The translations under genes and the position numbers were made by a program. A model generated the notes under the pieces. It saw only the letters and a program-made list of their open reading frames with translations. It ran no database searches and was not told the origin of the DNA. Below, piece after piece: positions 28,142 through 64,000 of a stretch of 64,000 bases of DNA. The stretch is from Tubiluchus corallicola (lineage: Eukaryota > Priapulida > Priapulimorpha > Priapulimorphida > Tubiluchidae): assembly GCA_030141605.1 (NCBI GenBank), contig JAQGDQ010000098.1, positions 1-64,000 of the forward strand. Reading direction: 5' to 3'. Each line of letters begins with the position of its first letter. Within the stretch, counting starts at the first letter, position 1.

Positions 28142-28455
28142 CAGGGATATTTACTAATTAGCATATTTACTAATAGGCTAACTAGACTGTAGCTTAGGGT
28201 GCCAAATTTTGAAAACCCAGATTTTAAGGGCTCAATGTTAAAAAAATTTTATTCTCGAAAAATGTATTTCCTTTCATAGTCATATTTTTATAACACACCA
28301 GCAGCAGTACTGAGTCTGCTTTTATATACATGCCATAATCAGAAATCAAGTGCAACGATTACATAAAAGCACTATCATAAGCAATTGCACTGCCAACTTA
28401 TATATAAGAGCTAAAATATAATTTACTTAATTATTAATTAACAATAACCACATAT
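28142..28455 (+). repeat. Interspersed repeat, hAT/MITE-like, copy 1
   Basis: Matches 61595-61875 in the same orientation. Shared blocks are AATAGGCTAACTA, TAGGGTGCCAAA, TTCTCG-AAAATGT, TATAACACACCA and ATAACCA near the ends. Both copies start just after CAGGG, suggestive of a hAT-type terminus, but no complete terminal inverted repeat was found. Confidence 0.7.
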
Positions 28456-29614
28456 GTACTAAGTCAATACTACTACTAGTACACCACAAGTAATTGTACA
28501 CAGTGCTTTCCATATAAAAATAAATCCATAACAGATGTACCGAGATGGTGGGACTGGACTATGATTCAACTATCATCCTAAGGAATCAGTAATGTCTTGA
28601 TATGCTTGTCTTTAAATTTAACTTGTTTTTGAGGATTAAGTGCTAACAGATCCTATCAACATGACAATATGTACACTGCAGACTTATCAAGGATTAGTAG
28701 TGAAATGAGTGATACTACAATTCAGCTAGATGGTGGGGAAGCACTGTAAACTCTCTCACCGAGTAGCAAGGCTGTAATTTAGTTGGGCACTGGCAGATTT
28801 TCTTCTAACAAATGAATGTTTTATAAAAATATGATAATCTCGACTTTATTGTGATCAGGCATATTTGTTATAGCAATAAAAATGTTACGAATGCATGTAC
28901 GTACGCTTTACTCGAAAGATTGTTCTCAAGTTTTGTAGTGCACTGCGGCAGAGAGTATTACAACAACATTAAAATGCTGACAGACATAAATTAATGGTGA
29001 AAACATAATTTTATTAACAATTCAATTAATGCAAAGTACAAAAACCAAATTTGAAAATGTCATTACAAAAAAGAATAAAATTTATGACAAAAACTGACAT
29101 TTACTAGCCAAATTTTATTCATTTAATCATGTTTGAGAACAAAATGTTATATATGAAAATAGAAAGAATTTTAGTAATTAAACCGACAGGCATGCTTAAT
29201 GTACGTGAAACATAATTAGCTCAATACACAATACATTACAATAAACTGCAAATTACAATTTGTAGAGTGCAGGCCCATGCTATACATCAACAATAACACA
29301 ACTCACATAACAAAATAAATTTACAATCCAAAAAATTTAAATCATAATACTTTAACATATAATTAAATTATCTGTCAAATCATTATGTACAAGTTAATAG
29401 AAACTATTAAAATAGCTAGTATGTACAAAATTGTTTAAAAGCTATATAGCAGGTGCATATAAACAACACACTTTGTAATTATATACACTACTCTAAGAAA
29501 ATATTTTGTCAAATGACTGTCCATTTAACAAACTGGTTAAATTCTAACAGCGTTACAGTTAACACAAGCAGTTAGAAACCTGCTCCTAGCTCTAGAGATG
29601 AACCAAAGCGTTAC

Positions 29615-29758
29615 AGAAAAAATATGAATTATCTGGCTGCGAATTTACGACCTCAACATTTCGAGAATATTGGCGCCTTGGAGACACCGACAATGCAGAC
29701 AATGTTTAAATAGTAATAATATGCGATTTCGTGCACTGCAGTCTAATCATACACAAGT
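29615..29758. repeat. 144-bp near-identical direct repeat, copy 2 (behind USP8)
   Basis: Same orientation as 27496-27639. It lies about 1.1 kb downstream of the USP8 stop, so within or just past the USP8 3' UTR. It contains the same GGCGCC-bearing core. Confidence 0.93.
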
Positions 29759-30795
29759 TGCTTTGTTGTGTCTTTTCACTGTGTATCATTACGTAAAAAA
29801 ACGTTTAATCAGCTCAGTTAGAAAAAAATGCAACTAACTGAAATCCTCTGTAAAAGATACACTGTTAGGTTTTTAAGGACAGCTCATTGATTTTAAACAA
29901 TTTGTCATTAATTCCACTGATATGATGCAAAACTCAATTAGCAACAACGTAAGTAAAAATATGTAGTTATTGAATTCATATTTGGCATTTCATTTAAGGA
30001 ATGTTAAATACTAAAAGAAGTATTATACATTTACTATACCACGCTTCGCTAACAGAAATTTTACTAATTACTGTATTTGCATGGAAAAGATTCTAAAAAA
30101 TACATCCATTATAATGCTTATTTGCAGCAAATATAGTATGATGCTTATGTTGTCTTAACTTTTGCAAGAATACCTGCATAGTTACATCACATAGTTAAAA
30201 GACCAGAGTTACAAATTCAAACAATATATTTACATTTGAAATTTTACAACTGTACGTGGTGTAATAAGAAAGTGACACACTTCTGACCACAAACAGAGAG
30301 GGCAAGAAGAAAGACTCAAAAGCACCTCAACGATTAACGTGTTTGTAGAAAAGACTTCAATGTGATGTTATATGGACCATTGTAGAGGGGCCTCAAAAAC
30401 ATCTTAACATCTCTTACAAAAGATAAGTGAACAAGCACTTGATTCCAGATCTACCTTTGTCACTTTGACTTGGATCAGCTTACGTAATTTTGACCTAAAT
30501 CGACCTATGAGCAACAAAAGAATGGTAATGCTTGAAACTTACAATACAGTCTGTTTTTAACAATAATTCAAAATGGTTCAAATAGTTCTATAATATTCAA
30601 TTTACTACTTATTAAATTTAATACAGCTGCTCATTTTCTGTTAAACAAAATGTTAACAATATGCTAGCAATGAGCCAAACAGTGAACTTTCTAGTGCTAC
30701 GTTTCACCATAGTGTAATCAACACATGTCAAAATTTTATAATTGGACAAATAAAGTGCACTACTATCATTACTGAAATAACTGTACCAGGCTGTA

Positions 30796-55680
<24,885 letters not shown>

Positions 55681-58657
55681 CTGTCTGGCAGGTATGGTCT
55701 AGCTAATTCTTATAAAGAGTTGATAGCCTGCAATTATAAAATTAAATTACTAACTGCTGGAGCCGTTAAATTTATTACTCTATACATGTAGATGGAAGCA
55801 AAGTAAATGTCACGGTAAAAAACAAGCACAACGTAGTTTTTGAGTACCTTAACTCAAGTTACGTAGGTTTTGTTTGTTTGTGATTTACATTTATGTTATA
55901 CCAGACATATTATAAATAGGATTATTAAAAATTTCAGCAAACGAACTGAAAGAAAAAAACTTTTAAAGTTTATTAAATATTTGTTTCTAGAGTATATATT
56001 ACAATGTAAAGTACTGTAAGGAATAATGTGGCTATTATTCCTAACAAATTTGTCATGTTTCACATTCACTGCATTCATAAAAATGATAAATTTAAAGCAC
56101 TAATAAAAAGGAAAACTAGACTGAATAAAAATGGGATAATTATTTAAGATTTGTAAAACAGTAGAAAATATTCAAAAAAAGGAAGGTATTAATCAAAATG
56201 CTTTCCAGGAGTTTTATTCTTATCTAAAAAGTAGAAACAAAGAAGCTACTATTTCCACGAAAAAGCATGATGATATTTAATAGAAAATCTCAGTGATATT
56301 TTAAGATTGTACAAATAGTACTATAAAGAGTTATTAAAACCTACTATTAATAGAGGCTCAAGCTGAAGAGTAAATGAATGTGTGCAATGCTTAAAACAGT
56401 GTTATCTGAATCATAGCATGTGTGACAATGTAACAAGCAAAGATGAGATTATTAATGCAATTAAGCTGCTTCAAAGAATGAAATCTAAAAAGAAAAACTG
56501 GAAAATGAAATGTTAATTGGTGGAGGCCATGACCTTATTAACAGCTTAACTTTAATGTTTAATAGAATGTACAATACAGTGTATATTCCTAAAGAATAGA
56601 AAAATGGTTATTAAGTCAATGTATAAGGGCGTACACGGTGGGTTCATCAGATACTGCCTGTAATAGGAAAGGAATTTTTTGACATTTGTAATTAGCAAGT
56701 TGTTTGAAAGAATATTAATTAAACTTAATAGTGAAATGGTTTAGAAATGTACAAGTAAATTTCGGCGTGAAAGTAAGAAAAACAAAAACACTTCTGATCA
56801 TCTATTTTGTTTTGAGAGTTGCTTTAGATCGGATTTGTTACTTGAATAGAACGGCATGTCTAATGTTTGGTGACATCGAGAAATGTTTTGATAAATTTTG
56901 GTTAAAAGATTGTGAATTTGAAATGTGGACTGTAGGTGTTAAAACACATGGTTCATTATTAAAGCATTATATGAATATAGTTTAAGCAGTAATTCATACA
57001 CCTCTTGGTTTCAATGATAAAGTAAAAATAAGAGAACGTGTTAGGCAAGGACTCCATTAGGGCCTGTTTAGTATAAGATTGCCATGAACAATATTAAATT
57101 AACATTGGAAGGTATCCAGTAACTACATTGTGTGCTGAATGTGAAACACGCACAGATGTTCATGATGTTTTGTCTGTTGGTTCATAATATACAATCCCAA
57201 AATATAGTTATAATTTTCAAGAAATGTTAATGTTCAATTTAAAGAAAACAAAGTATATAGTTATTAATATATGACAGAAAAAAATGTTGATTTTTTAAAC
57301 TTGCATGTTAGGAATAATATAGTTTAATTGTTTTAAAATGATATAAAAGGTTAAATTGAGCAAACAAACGAATATAAATATCTCGGTGATGGATTTTGTG
57401 AGAAAAACAATTCTAGTTTATTGCTTGCAAAAAGAAAAAGTGAAATTCATGACCATGGAAATTTTAAATGTCGATGTGTTAAAACAACAACGTATTGGCA
57501 CAGTGAATTAATACATATTTTTAAAAAACATATGGATTGAGATTGAAGCCATTAACAGTGATGTTGCCACGAAATCACAATGGAAAACCAAAAATTGTTG
57601 AAAAGCAAATAGTATTTCATATTGGAAAACAGGTTGACGAAAAAGTATGTAGTATGGCAAAATTAAGGTTTTTAAAAGATAAGGCTTTTATTAAAAATAA
57701 ATATACTGAGAAATGTTAACGTAAGGAAGCTGGCAAAATGCAAATTAAATCAAATATGATTCATGTTATATCTAATTTTAAAGGCATCTCTAATGGTGAC
57801 ATGTTATGTCAGTTTTGCCACGTAAAATATGACAGTAATTTACATTTGTTTCCAGACTTTCATTTTGAAATCAATGTGCGAGTTTTGGCTTGTAATGACA
57901 TTGTATAACCAGCTGAAAATTTATTAGGAACTTTAGATTAATATCTATCAAGAGATATATTATCAAGAGTTGATATGGATAAGAAAACCCATTTATCATT
58001 TGCGTTGTCAAGAAGTTTAGTTTCTAAAATTAATTTTACAAATATGTGTATTATATAATTAAAGATGACCATCTTGCAAATGGCCACTTTTTGTTTGCGC
58101 GTGTTTGCTCGCCAAGCTAGTAAAGCAGGTTCTGTGTATCCAAGAGGTAGAACAAGGAAACAAAACAAGTAGAGGATTAAACTTTTTAGTGTACAACATG
58201 TTCTTCACAACTTTACTGTAACAGACACTTGGGCAAGCTGCAGAATTAAGTCATGGTCTAACAGTAACAGTAACACAGGAAGGTGTTTTTAACTTCTTAT
58301 TCAAGCAATGTCACTTGCATCTCACAGTTTCAACATAAAACTCGTTTGATTTCTCAGTGTCAGTTTGCTAGTATAACGGTTACATAATCAACAGTAACGA
58401 TGTTAAAAAATAATCAACAGAACCACAACTATGAATATGTCTCAGCCTGTAAGTGTCGGTCAGAATCATCTGATGGTTCCATTACCGCAAAAATAACAAA
58501 GTTGAATAATCTTAATAACAGAAAACACAAAACTTAATAAATTCAACACCGCACATTTTGCTGGTTACTTTAGTCTGGTTAAAGTCACATGTTTACGGTT
58601 TTTTGTTCTATAAATTTATTTTTTACAATTTGGTTGGAATATGCTTATTTATTAATT
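55681..58657. promoter_or_regulatory. Divergent USP8 / ACP6 intergenic region
   Basis: USP8 starts at 55680 on the minus strand and ACP6 at 58658 on the plus strand, so both promoters should lie here. Most of the middle is a LINE fossil. About 450 bases precede the USP8 ATG and about 700 the ACP6 ATG outside it. No TATA box or initiator was assigned. USP8 may have an untranslated exon, since CCAGACAG just before its ATG could be an acceptor. Confidence 0.45.
56130..57930 (+). mobile_element. Decayed LINE retrotransposon fragment between USP8 and ACP6
   Basis: Plus-strand translation with many stops still shows a reverse-transcriptase backbone: EGINQNAFQEFYSYLKSRNK (56182), DEIINAIKLLQRMKSK (56440), GGHDLINSLTLMFNRMYNTV (56521), FVISKLFERILIKL (56680), DIEKCFDKFWLKDC (56873), then NEYKYLG (57370) and a C-terminal CQFCHVKYDSNLHLF zinc-finger-like motif (57808). 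The endonuclease part is missing, so it is 5'-truncated. It belongs to a group of animal non-LTR elements; the clade is not assigned. It is non-functional. Confidence 0.8.
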
Positions 58658-61600
58658 ATGTGGCGCCAGTTTAGTGCGGTAGCGTGCGTTTCTGGCGGTT
58701 TTATCACAGCAGCAGCATTTACAAAAAGTGACACCAACTATGCCGAAACAAGTTTACTGTCCGTCTTAATTAAACGCATAGAATTTGTTTGTTCTAAATT
58801 GTTTTCCGTGACTACGGTTGACGCAGCTGGTAAGATTTTGGGTAGTTTGTAGTTGAGGTGATTCTCGCGGAGTAATTTACTCTTGTTGTTTTTGCAGAGT
58901 CCTCGTTGTTTTTTTCTAGTGTTTTAAAAGTGCTCAGGCCTTAACGCATTGAGAGGTGCCTGAAATAGGTCATGATATTATGTTGTCTTTTTATGCTATT
59001 CATATGCATCATTATGATATTGGCAAGCTCCATTTTACAAGCAGGGTTTACCTAACCACATTGTTACTGCACTAACTGTTAAATAATGGATTCAAAGCGC
59101 TGTCAGGGTCAGTCACTATTTTGCAACAATACTGACAACATATATGTAAGGAAGCTAATTATGTTGCGGATCGCTTGAAAGAGTTAAAAGTACTTGGTTA
59201 CCTTGATCCTTGAGCTGAAAATGGGATTGCATGTGTGCTTTCATGTATACATTTTACATTTCACACTAATAAATGAATTATGCATTATTGCCAAATACGA
59301 GAAGAAACAAGTGATGCAACAGCCTATTATTTTGGGTAATCTGTTGTTTTAATGCCTCGACTGACTTTGACCTTAAAAGCTGCCCCACTTTTTATGTCGC
59401 CCAGTCGACAAAATCAGTCAAGCGAGGGACAAGTCTAGTAGACCTTTTGGGTAAACCAAGGATGACAAAGAGGTCAATTTGGACAAGAGGAAAGGCAACT
59501 TCACGAAAATTTGAATTTAATCAGTTTAAATAAATTTTATCTCAAATGATGCACTTGCACTACCTACATGTATTATTAAACTAATGGGCCTACCCATTCA
59601 ATTAACCGCTTCAATGCCTGTTAGGGGTGAGCATCGAGTATTCAAATTCTGTTTGAACAAGTTTTTTTAGTTCGAATCCAACCTGAACCTGAACTTATAA
59701 ATTCAAATAATTCAGTACTTCACCCACAGAGATTCTTTATCGTTAAAATTAAATACTACCTAACTGTGATTTCTGTGCACAATATTTAAAGAACTTATTC
59801 GTGTTTTTACTGCAGAATAAAATCAAATAATGTGAGACCGCTTTTATTTTGATGAACTGAAAATCTTTAAAACTGAATTGGATTCGGATTTCAAAATGCT
59901 AAAATTCGGTTTGATTCAAGTTTTGGAAAGTCACAAAATGGTTCGATTTGAATTTGCTTTTTGGTAGAGAATGCTCTTCCCTACTATGTATGACACGTGA
60001 ATCTCCCGTCATGCAAATGCTATTCTGGCTTGTATTCTGAAATGCTATTTGCCCTGTTTGACGAGACTATACCATCATGTTTAATATGCAAGTTAACTTA
60101 CAAGTATGCCAGTAGCAAAGGCCCTGCACACGGCGGGTGTGCTTTATGAATCAGGCTACTGAAAAATAAACTGTTGTGTTGTCCTTTGTTGGCTAAAAGG
60201 TTAAAATGCACAGACAAAGATAATGTCTAACAATATTCAACAACAAAAATGAATTTTACAATAACATTTATGTAACTAAACTAACAGCGATAAATGTTAT
60301 TAAATGAGACTGATTGATTGATGAAATTTCTGACAGTAGCATTAGAATGTTTAATGAATTGATGTTTTTTTGGAATTTCTTCTGCTATCTAAATAATGGT
60401 TAAATTCAGTTTGGGTGCTCCAAATTACTTGAACTCTAGTAAATTAGATTTGATCTGGATTCGGTAATTTGAAGTTCGGAACCTTGGCTCCCTTTGAATC
60501 GGATGCTCATGAAACTGCCGTACTTCCAATTTTATGTATGCATTTGTAAATATTTGTGTTACAGCAATTGCCCATCAAGGACGTTCTAATGGGTATCTTG
60601 GAAAATTATTTTTGACCTCATGGCTTCTTGTTGTTTATATTTGGTTTTGTTCATTTTTTGTTACAGCAATTTCACGTCTGTCACCTTCAAACCTGTGTTT
60701 GGAAAATGTGCAAATATTTCTTCGACACGGTGCACGAACTCCTTTGGGAATTGTGCCTCCCTTTGCTGAGGTTAGTGCCTAGTAATCAAAAAGCCAATTG
60801 AATGAGAAAATTCCTTTTCTATTTCCCAGTTTTAAAAATCTTTAGCTTGTACATATTGTATGCCAAAAACACTTTTTTGCTGATGCGAATAGTAAAATTA
60901 CCCGTGTGATACTGATCTATTTTAGGTAGAATGGGATAAAAGCTTTGTGGAAGATGTGGACTATACAATGATTCCTATCAATGTTGTTTCAACAGACGGT
61001 GGTCCGAGGCCAGTGTCACGTCACGAACCATATTTCAAAACTGTAGTATTTAAGGTAGAGTTCTTTCAACTCTTCTGATTTAAAAAAATTCATAGTTCAA
61101 ATCTGATACGGTATTTTGTAATTGTCGTTCGTTCCCTTATGCCAGCCAAGACAACAATAGCGTAAAATTTGCAGCAGAATACATGTATGTATTTGTCAAA
61201 GCATGTAGAACGGTCATAATAAAATACTGGGATAAAAAGTACGTTACTTGCTCCTCAACTATCGTATACTGATGGTCATCGAATTACGACCTATGCAACT
61301 TATGCCTAGTTCGACTTTACGACCCGACCACAACTTAATTAATTAAGTATTACAAAACTAACTGTAACCCATATTTCCTTCTATTTTTAAGCATTTTATT
61401 TCGTAAGCCATACTTACTACACATACGTACACACAATATCTTACAGGGATGTACCACTTGAAGCTATCAACTTGCATTTAAGTCGTCTTACGACCAACCT
61501 GTCAGAACCGACTGTGGCCATAAGTCAACGACTACCTGTAGTAGGGACAGGCGACTTGAGTTTATAATATGGTACTCTCGAATAGAAGGGGTAGCCAGGG

Positions 61601-63828
61601 GCGTATTAACCAATAGGCTAACTACGCTATAGCCTAGGGTGCCAAAATATGAGGGTGTCGCATTTTAGAAAAAAATTTTCTTGTTCTCGGAAAATGTGTA
61701 TACTTTCATACTTATGTAAAGGGCGCATTTTATAACACACCACAGGCAGTTACTGAGAGTCGCTTGTATATAAGCTCTACATAACGAACAAGTGCATGGT
61801 ATTACACAACAAACAGTTACACAGCCTAATTGAATATAAACGCTATGCAAATACATATAATTATAATAACCAATGCGTAAACTGGTTAATCAAGCATGCA
61901 TTGAAGCATGCAAAAAAGCAGGCGTACTCGGGTTAAATTGAATTACACCTACTTTTATCCTATAGGGAGGAGCACACATAGGCCAACTTACCACACTAGG
62001 ACAAAAGCAAATGTATGAGTTAGGACGGCAGCTACGACAGGAATACGTTGTAGAGAAACAACTTTTGAGTCCTACATATGTTCCAGGAGAAATATAGTAA
62101 GTATTAATAGCTATAAAGCAAGCTTTTGTTGTTTATCACCTCGACAATTGTGGAACGAGTCGTGTAGCATATGGATAACACAGCCGGAGAATTCAACATT
62201 TCGGGTTTGTATCTTAACTTTGAACCAGAAGATGAACTTTGCAGACGCTGATTAACACTGGGGGATTATCACTGCCATTGCTCTGGTCAGCCAAAGTGGT
62301 TGATGTAGATAAAAGTGCACTGAGTTAAGAAAATCAAAAGACTTAAACTTTATTTAGAGATAGTTTCATTTTGCACCAAGTGCTTTTAGTTTTATCACTC
62401 ACTAGACTGAATTACCTAAAAGCGTTTTATCAAGACACTAGCTTTTTTATGTTCATGGTGGGCAGGTAGATAAACTTGAGTAAATACATGTCCTTCAGAA
62501 GGAAATCGAGATGCAGTGAGGAATGCAGTGACTCAGCCAACATATCATTTTTCAAAATACATTGCAACTGATTCAACTTCAAATAACAGCACCGGTAGCT
62601 TAATATTGCCAAATTTGGCTGTTTTCAGTGCTTTTGGGAATTCTTGCTTTAATATTTATTCATATTATTTGCCACATAATGCACCAAAAATGATGGCAAA
62701 AGTTGTGGAAAACCATTTTAAAGACACGTTTGACATGCCTAAAGATGCTTTCTTTGAAAGCATAGTTTTCAGTCTTAGTCTTGGTCTTGCTGTCAAATGG
62801 TGTTGTCTTGATCTCAATAGTTCTTGTATTGGTTTTAGCCTTGATTTTGAAACTTTTGATCTGATTCTTGATCTTGGCTTTGCTTACCCTGGTTTTGGGC
62901 ACATGTCTGACTAAAATGAAAAAGTAGAAAAACAAGCAAACAAGAGTGCACTGTTAGTCAATTGATTTTGCAGTTTTATTTTTTGCTGATTTGCAGTGCA
63001 AGGTCTACTAACTTGAACAGAACTCTGTACTCAGTACGATGTCTCATGGCTGGTTTATACAATTATCCAAAAGAGCATCCGGCTGGTAAGTGTTTTATGT
63101 TAGGTTGAATGATACACATATTTTCTCATTAGTGTAATGATTGCTTGTCTAGTATAATGTCTCATTTTGTGATATTTTTGCATGAACATTAGGTAAGCTG
63201 CAGAATTTTGAATTAACCTAAGTAGAGGCACGCTTATGGAAAGCCCCGTTGTACTTACAAAAAGTCACGATGTCCACCAGTTATGTCATAATTTTCAAAC
63301 GAATGGTATTATTTATACTCAGTGTTACTATAAATTAACTTTATGCTTTATAGACAAATTTTGCAAATTTCTTTCTATATTTTTCTGGTTTACATGATAG
63401 AAGTAAATACACTTAGCATGCTAAGTGACTGTCTTAGTGACGTCACATTTTGCTTTTTAATAAAGTAGAACATAATAGTGACATATTTATATTTCTATCA
63501 AAACAAATAACTTTACCGTTATTTTATAACTTGACAATAACTTTACATGTTACTTTAATGTGTTCTATTTATATAACCAATCAGTTCTTTAACCAGTTCT
63601 CCATACTTTCCATGGGGTCTTATCATGCCATTGTATGTATGTGTGTACTTTTGTTTGTAGAGCCAATCAATGTTGAAGTTGCTCCAGGTCCTAGTGAGAT
63701 TTTGTACCCCAACTCTACGTACTGCCCTGCACTAAGGTCTTTAATAACAATGCAAATGGTGCCTATAATAGCTGACAATGAATTACCTGGAGTGAAAGAA
63801 GACAGGCTTAAACTTGAGGAAGAATTGC
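58658..63828 (+). CDS. ACP6: ACP6-type lysophosphatidic acid phosphatase, first six exons (3' end outside window)
   Basis: Histidine acid phosphatase, branch 2, which in mammals hydrolyses lysophosphatidic acid in mitochondria (family knowledge). Exons: 58658-58829, 60667-60770, 60926-61054, 61966-62096, 62997-63085, 63661-63828. All GT-AG borders and phases agree, giving 264 complete codons before the window ends; human ACP6 is 428 residues. The start is placed at the ATG opening MWRQFSAVACVSGGFITAAA, since a mitochondrial-type leader is expected; an in-frame ATG at 58589 is also possible. RHGARTP (residues 77-83) is the catalytic motif. GGAHIGQLTTLGQKQMYELG, YVPGEIYARSTNLNRTL and SEILYPNSTYCPALR match ACP6. 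The second catalytic motif (HD) lies beyond the window. The last exon used ends TTGC|GTTAGT. USP8 is divergent upstream. Confidence 0.88.
58830..60666 (+). other. ACP6 intron 1 (1.8 kb) with possible MITE
   Basis: Contains GTGAGCATCGAGTATTCAAA near 59627 and an inverted partner ending near 60511 (reverse complement CATGAGCATCCGATTCAAAG), framing about 880 bases rich in ATTCGAA/TTTGAAT words. This could be a MITE with short terminal inverted repeats. The rest is featureless. Confidence 0.4.
60723..60743 (+). other. RHGARTP catalytic motif of ACP6
   Basis: This is the RHGxRxP signature of histidine acid phosphatases; the His forms the phospho-enzyme intermediate (family knowledge). It lies in exon 2 and anchors the identification. 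Confidence 0.92.
61230..61550. repeat. Possible DNA-transposon remnant in ACP6 intron 3
   Basis: Opposed blocks of CGA/TACGACC words occur: ATTACGACCTATGCAACTTA and GACTTTACGACCCGACC on the left, GTCGTCTTACGACCAACCTG and TAAGTCAACGACTACCTGTA on the right. They look like degenerate terminal inverted repeats, but the alignment is weak. Confidence 0.35.
61595..61875 (+). repeat. Interspersed repeat, hAT/MITE-like, copy 2
   Basis: Partner of 28142-28455, lying in an ACP6 intron. It begins CAGGGGCGTATTAACC. Divergence between the copies is substantial, with indels, so the insertions are old. Confidence 0.7.
62097..63660 (+). other. ACP6 introns 4 and 5
   Basis: Introns 62097-62996 and 63086-63660. 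The first contains an imperfect CTTG/TTTTG-rich simple repeat at about 62770-62890 that creates a 132-codon open frame with no recognisable protein. Nothing else is seen. Confidence 0.55.
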
Positions 63829-64000
63829 GTTAGTATACATAAATTTTTATTTTGGGTTTTGTATTAGCCATTAATGTATGTTAATTTCAATTTTACACGT
63901 CATCATCTTAATTTAAGAAAACTTTTCGATTAAATTGTAAATCCATTGCTTTTTAAACTGCATTGCATTAGCCAGTTTGAATTGTAGTAATAATGTGATT
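63829..64000 (+). other. Start of ACP6 intron 6, window edge
   Basis: Intronic sequence after the GTTAGT donor; no further exon before the end of the window. Confidence 0.6.

Larger units (their letters stand above)
27661..30795. other. SIN3-USP8 intergenic region including the USP8 3' UTR
   Basis: USP8 (-) ends at 30796 and SIN3 (-) begins near 27.6 kb, head to tail. The region holds an interspersed repeat (28142-28455), the second 144-bp repeat copy, and several TTTATT hexamers (for example near 28845, 29002 and 29110) that could serve as USP8 poly(A) signals. No coding sequence is recognised. Confidence 0.6.

Noticed and set aside
57537-57719. 60-codon frame in the USP8-ACP6 spacer
   Set aside because: Part of the decayed LINE, not an independent gene.
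62516-62935. 132- and 91-codon frames in an ACP6 intron
   Set aside because: Half of the frame is a degenerate simple repeat (CTTG/TTTTG, Lys-Thr on the other strand); no conserved protein seen.

Overview
The window is AT-rich, intron-dense animal nuclear DNA. GT-AG splicing is consistent throughout, and I could chain whole exon sets by eye in two long genes. It carries four recognisable conserved metazoan genes. There is one SIN3-type gene, which aligns well to both vertebrate SIN3A (N-terminus, PAH domains) and SIN3B (C-terminus). This points to an invertebrate, or at least an animal without the vertebrate SIN3A/SIN3B split; I cannot name the clade. No bacterial features, CRISPR array, rRNA or tRNA was seen.

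Layout: (1) 1-3421, + strand: the last four exons of MESD, the ER chaperone of LRP-family receptors; the signal-peptide exon(s) lie left of the window. (2) 6195-25849, - strand: a complete SIN3 corepressor gene, 24 coding exons adding up to 1329 codons in frame, convergent with MESD. (3) 30796-55680, - strand: a complete USP8/UBPy-type deubiquitinase, 22 exons and 1171 codons, with N-terminal dimer/MIT-like region, rhodanese-like domain, long coiled coil, canonical WW domain, 14-3-3 site, STAM-SH3 motif and split USP catalytic domain. (4) 58658 to beyond the right edge, + strand: the first six exons of an ACP6-type lysophosphatidic acid phosphatase, divergent from USP8.

The rest is introns, UTRs and repeats. 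The most unusual structure is a near-identical inverted duplication. SIN3 exon 23 with its flanking intron (6457-7432) is repeated in opposite orientation at 1-976, inside an intron of MESD, with both splice sites kept. Other structures are a 144-bp near-identical direct repeat covering the probable SIN3 5' region (27496-27639) and a site behind USP8 (29615-29758); an almost spacer-free 185-bp palindrome (45880-46064); a cluster of diverged inverted and direct repeats in the last USP8 intron; two decayed LINE reverse-transcriptase fossils (about 12930-14370 and 56130-57930); several interspersed repeat families; and microsatellites.

The genes do not form an operon or pathway. MESD acts in the ER, SIN3 in nuclear HDAC complexes, USP8 on endosomes and ACP6 probably in mitochondria. 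Their linkage is nevertheless notable, because the human orthologues of MESD, SIN3A and USP8 are all on chromosome 15q.
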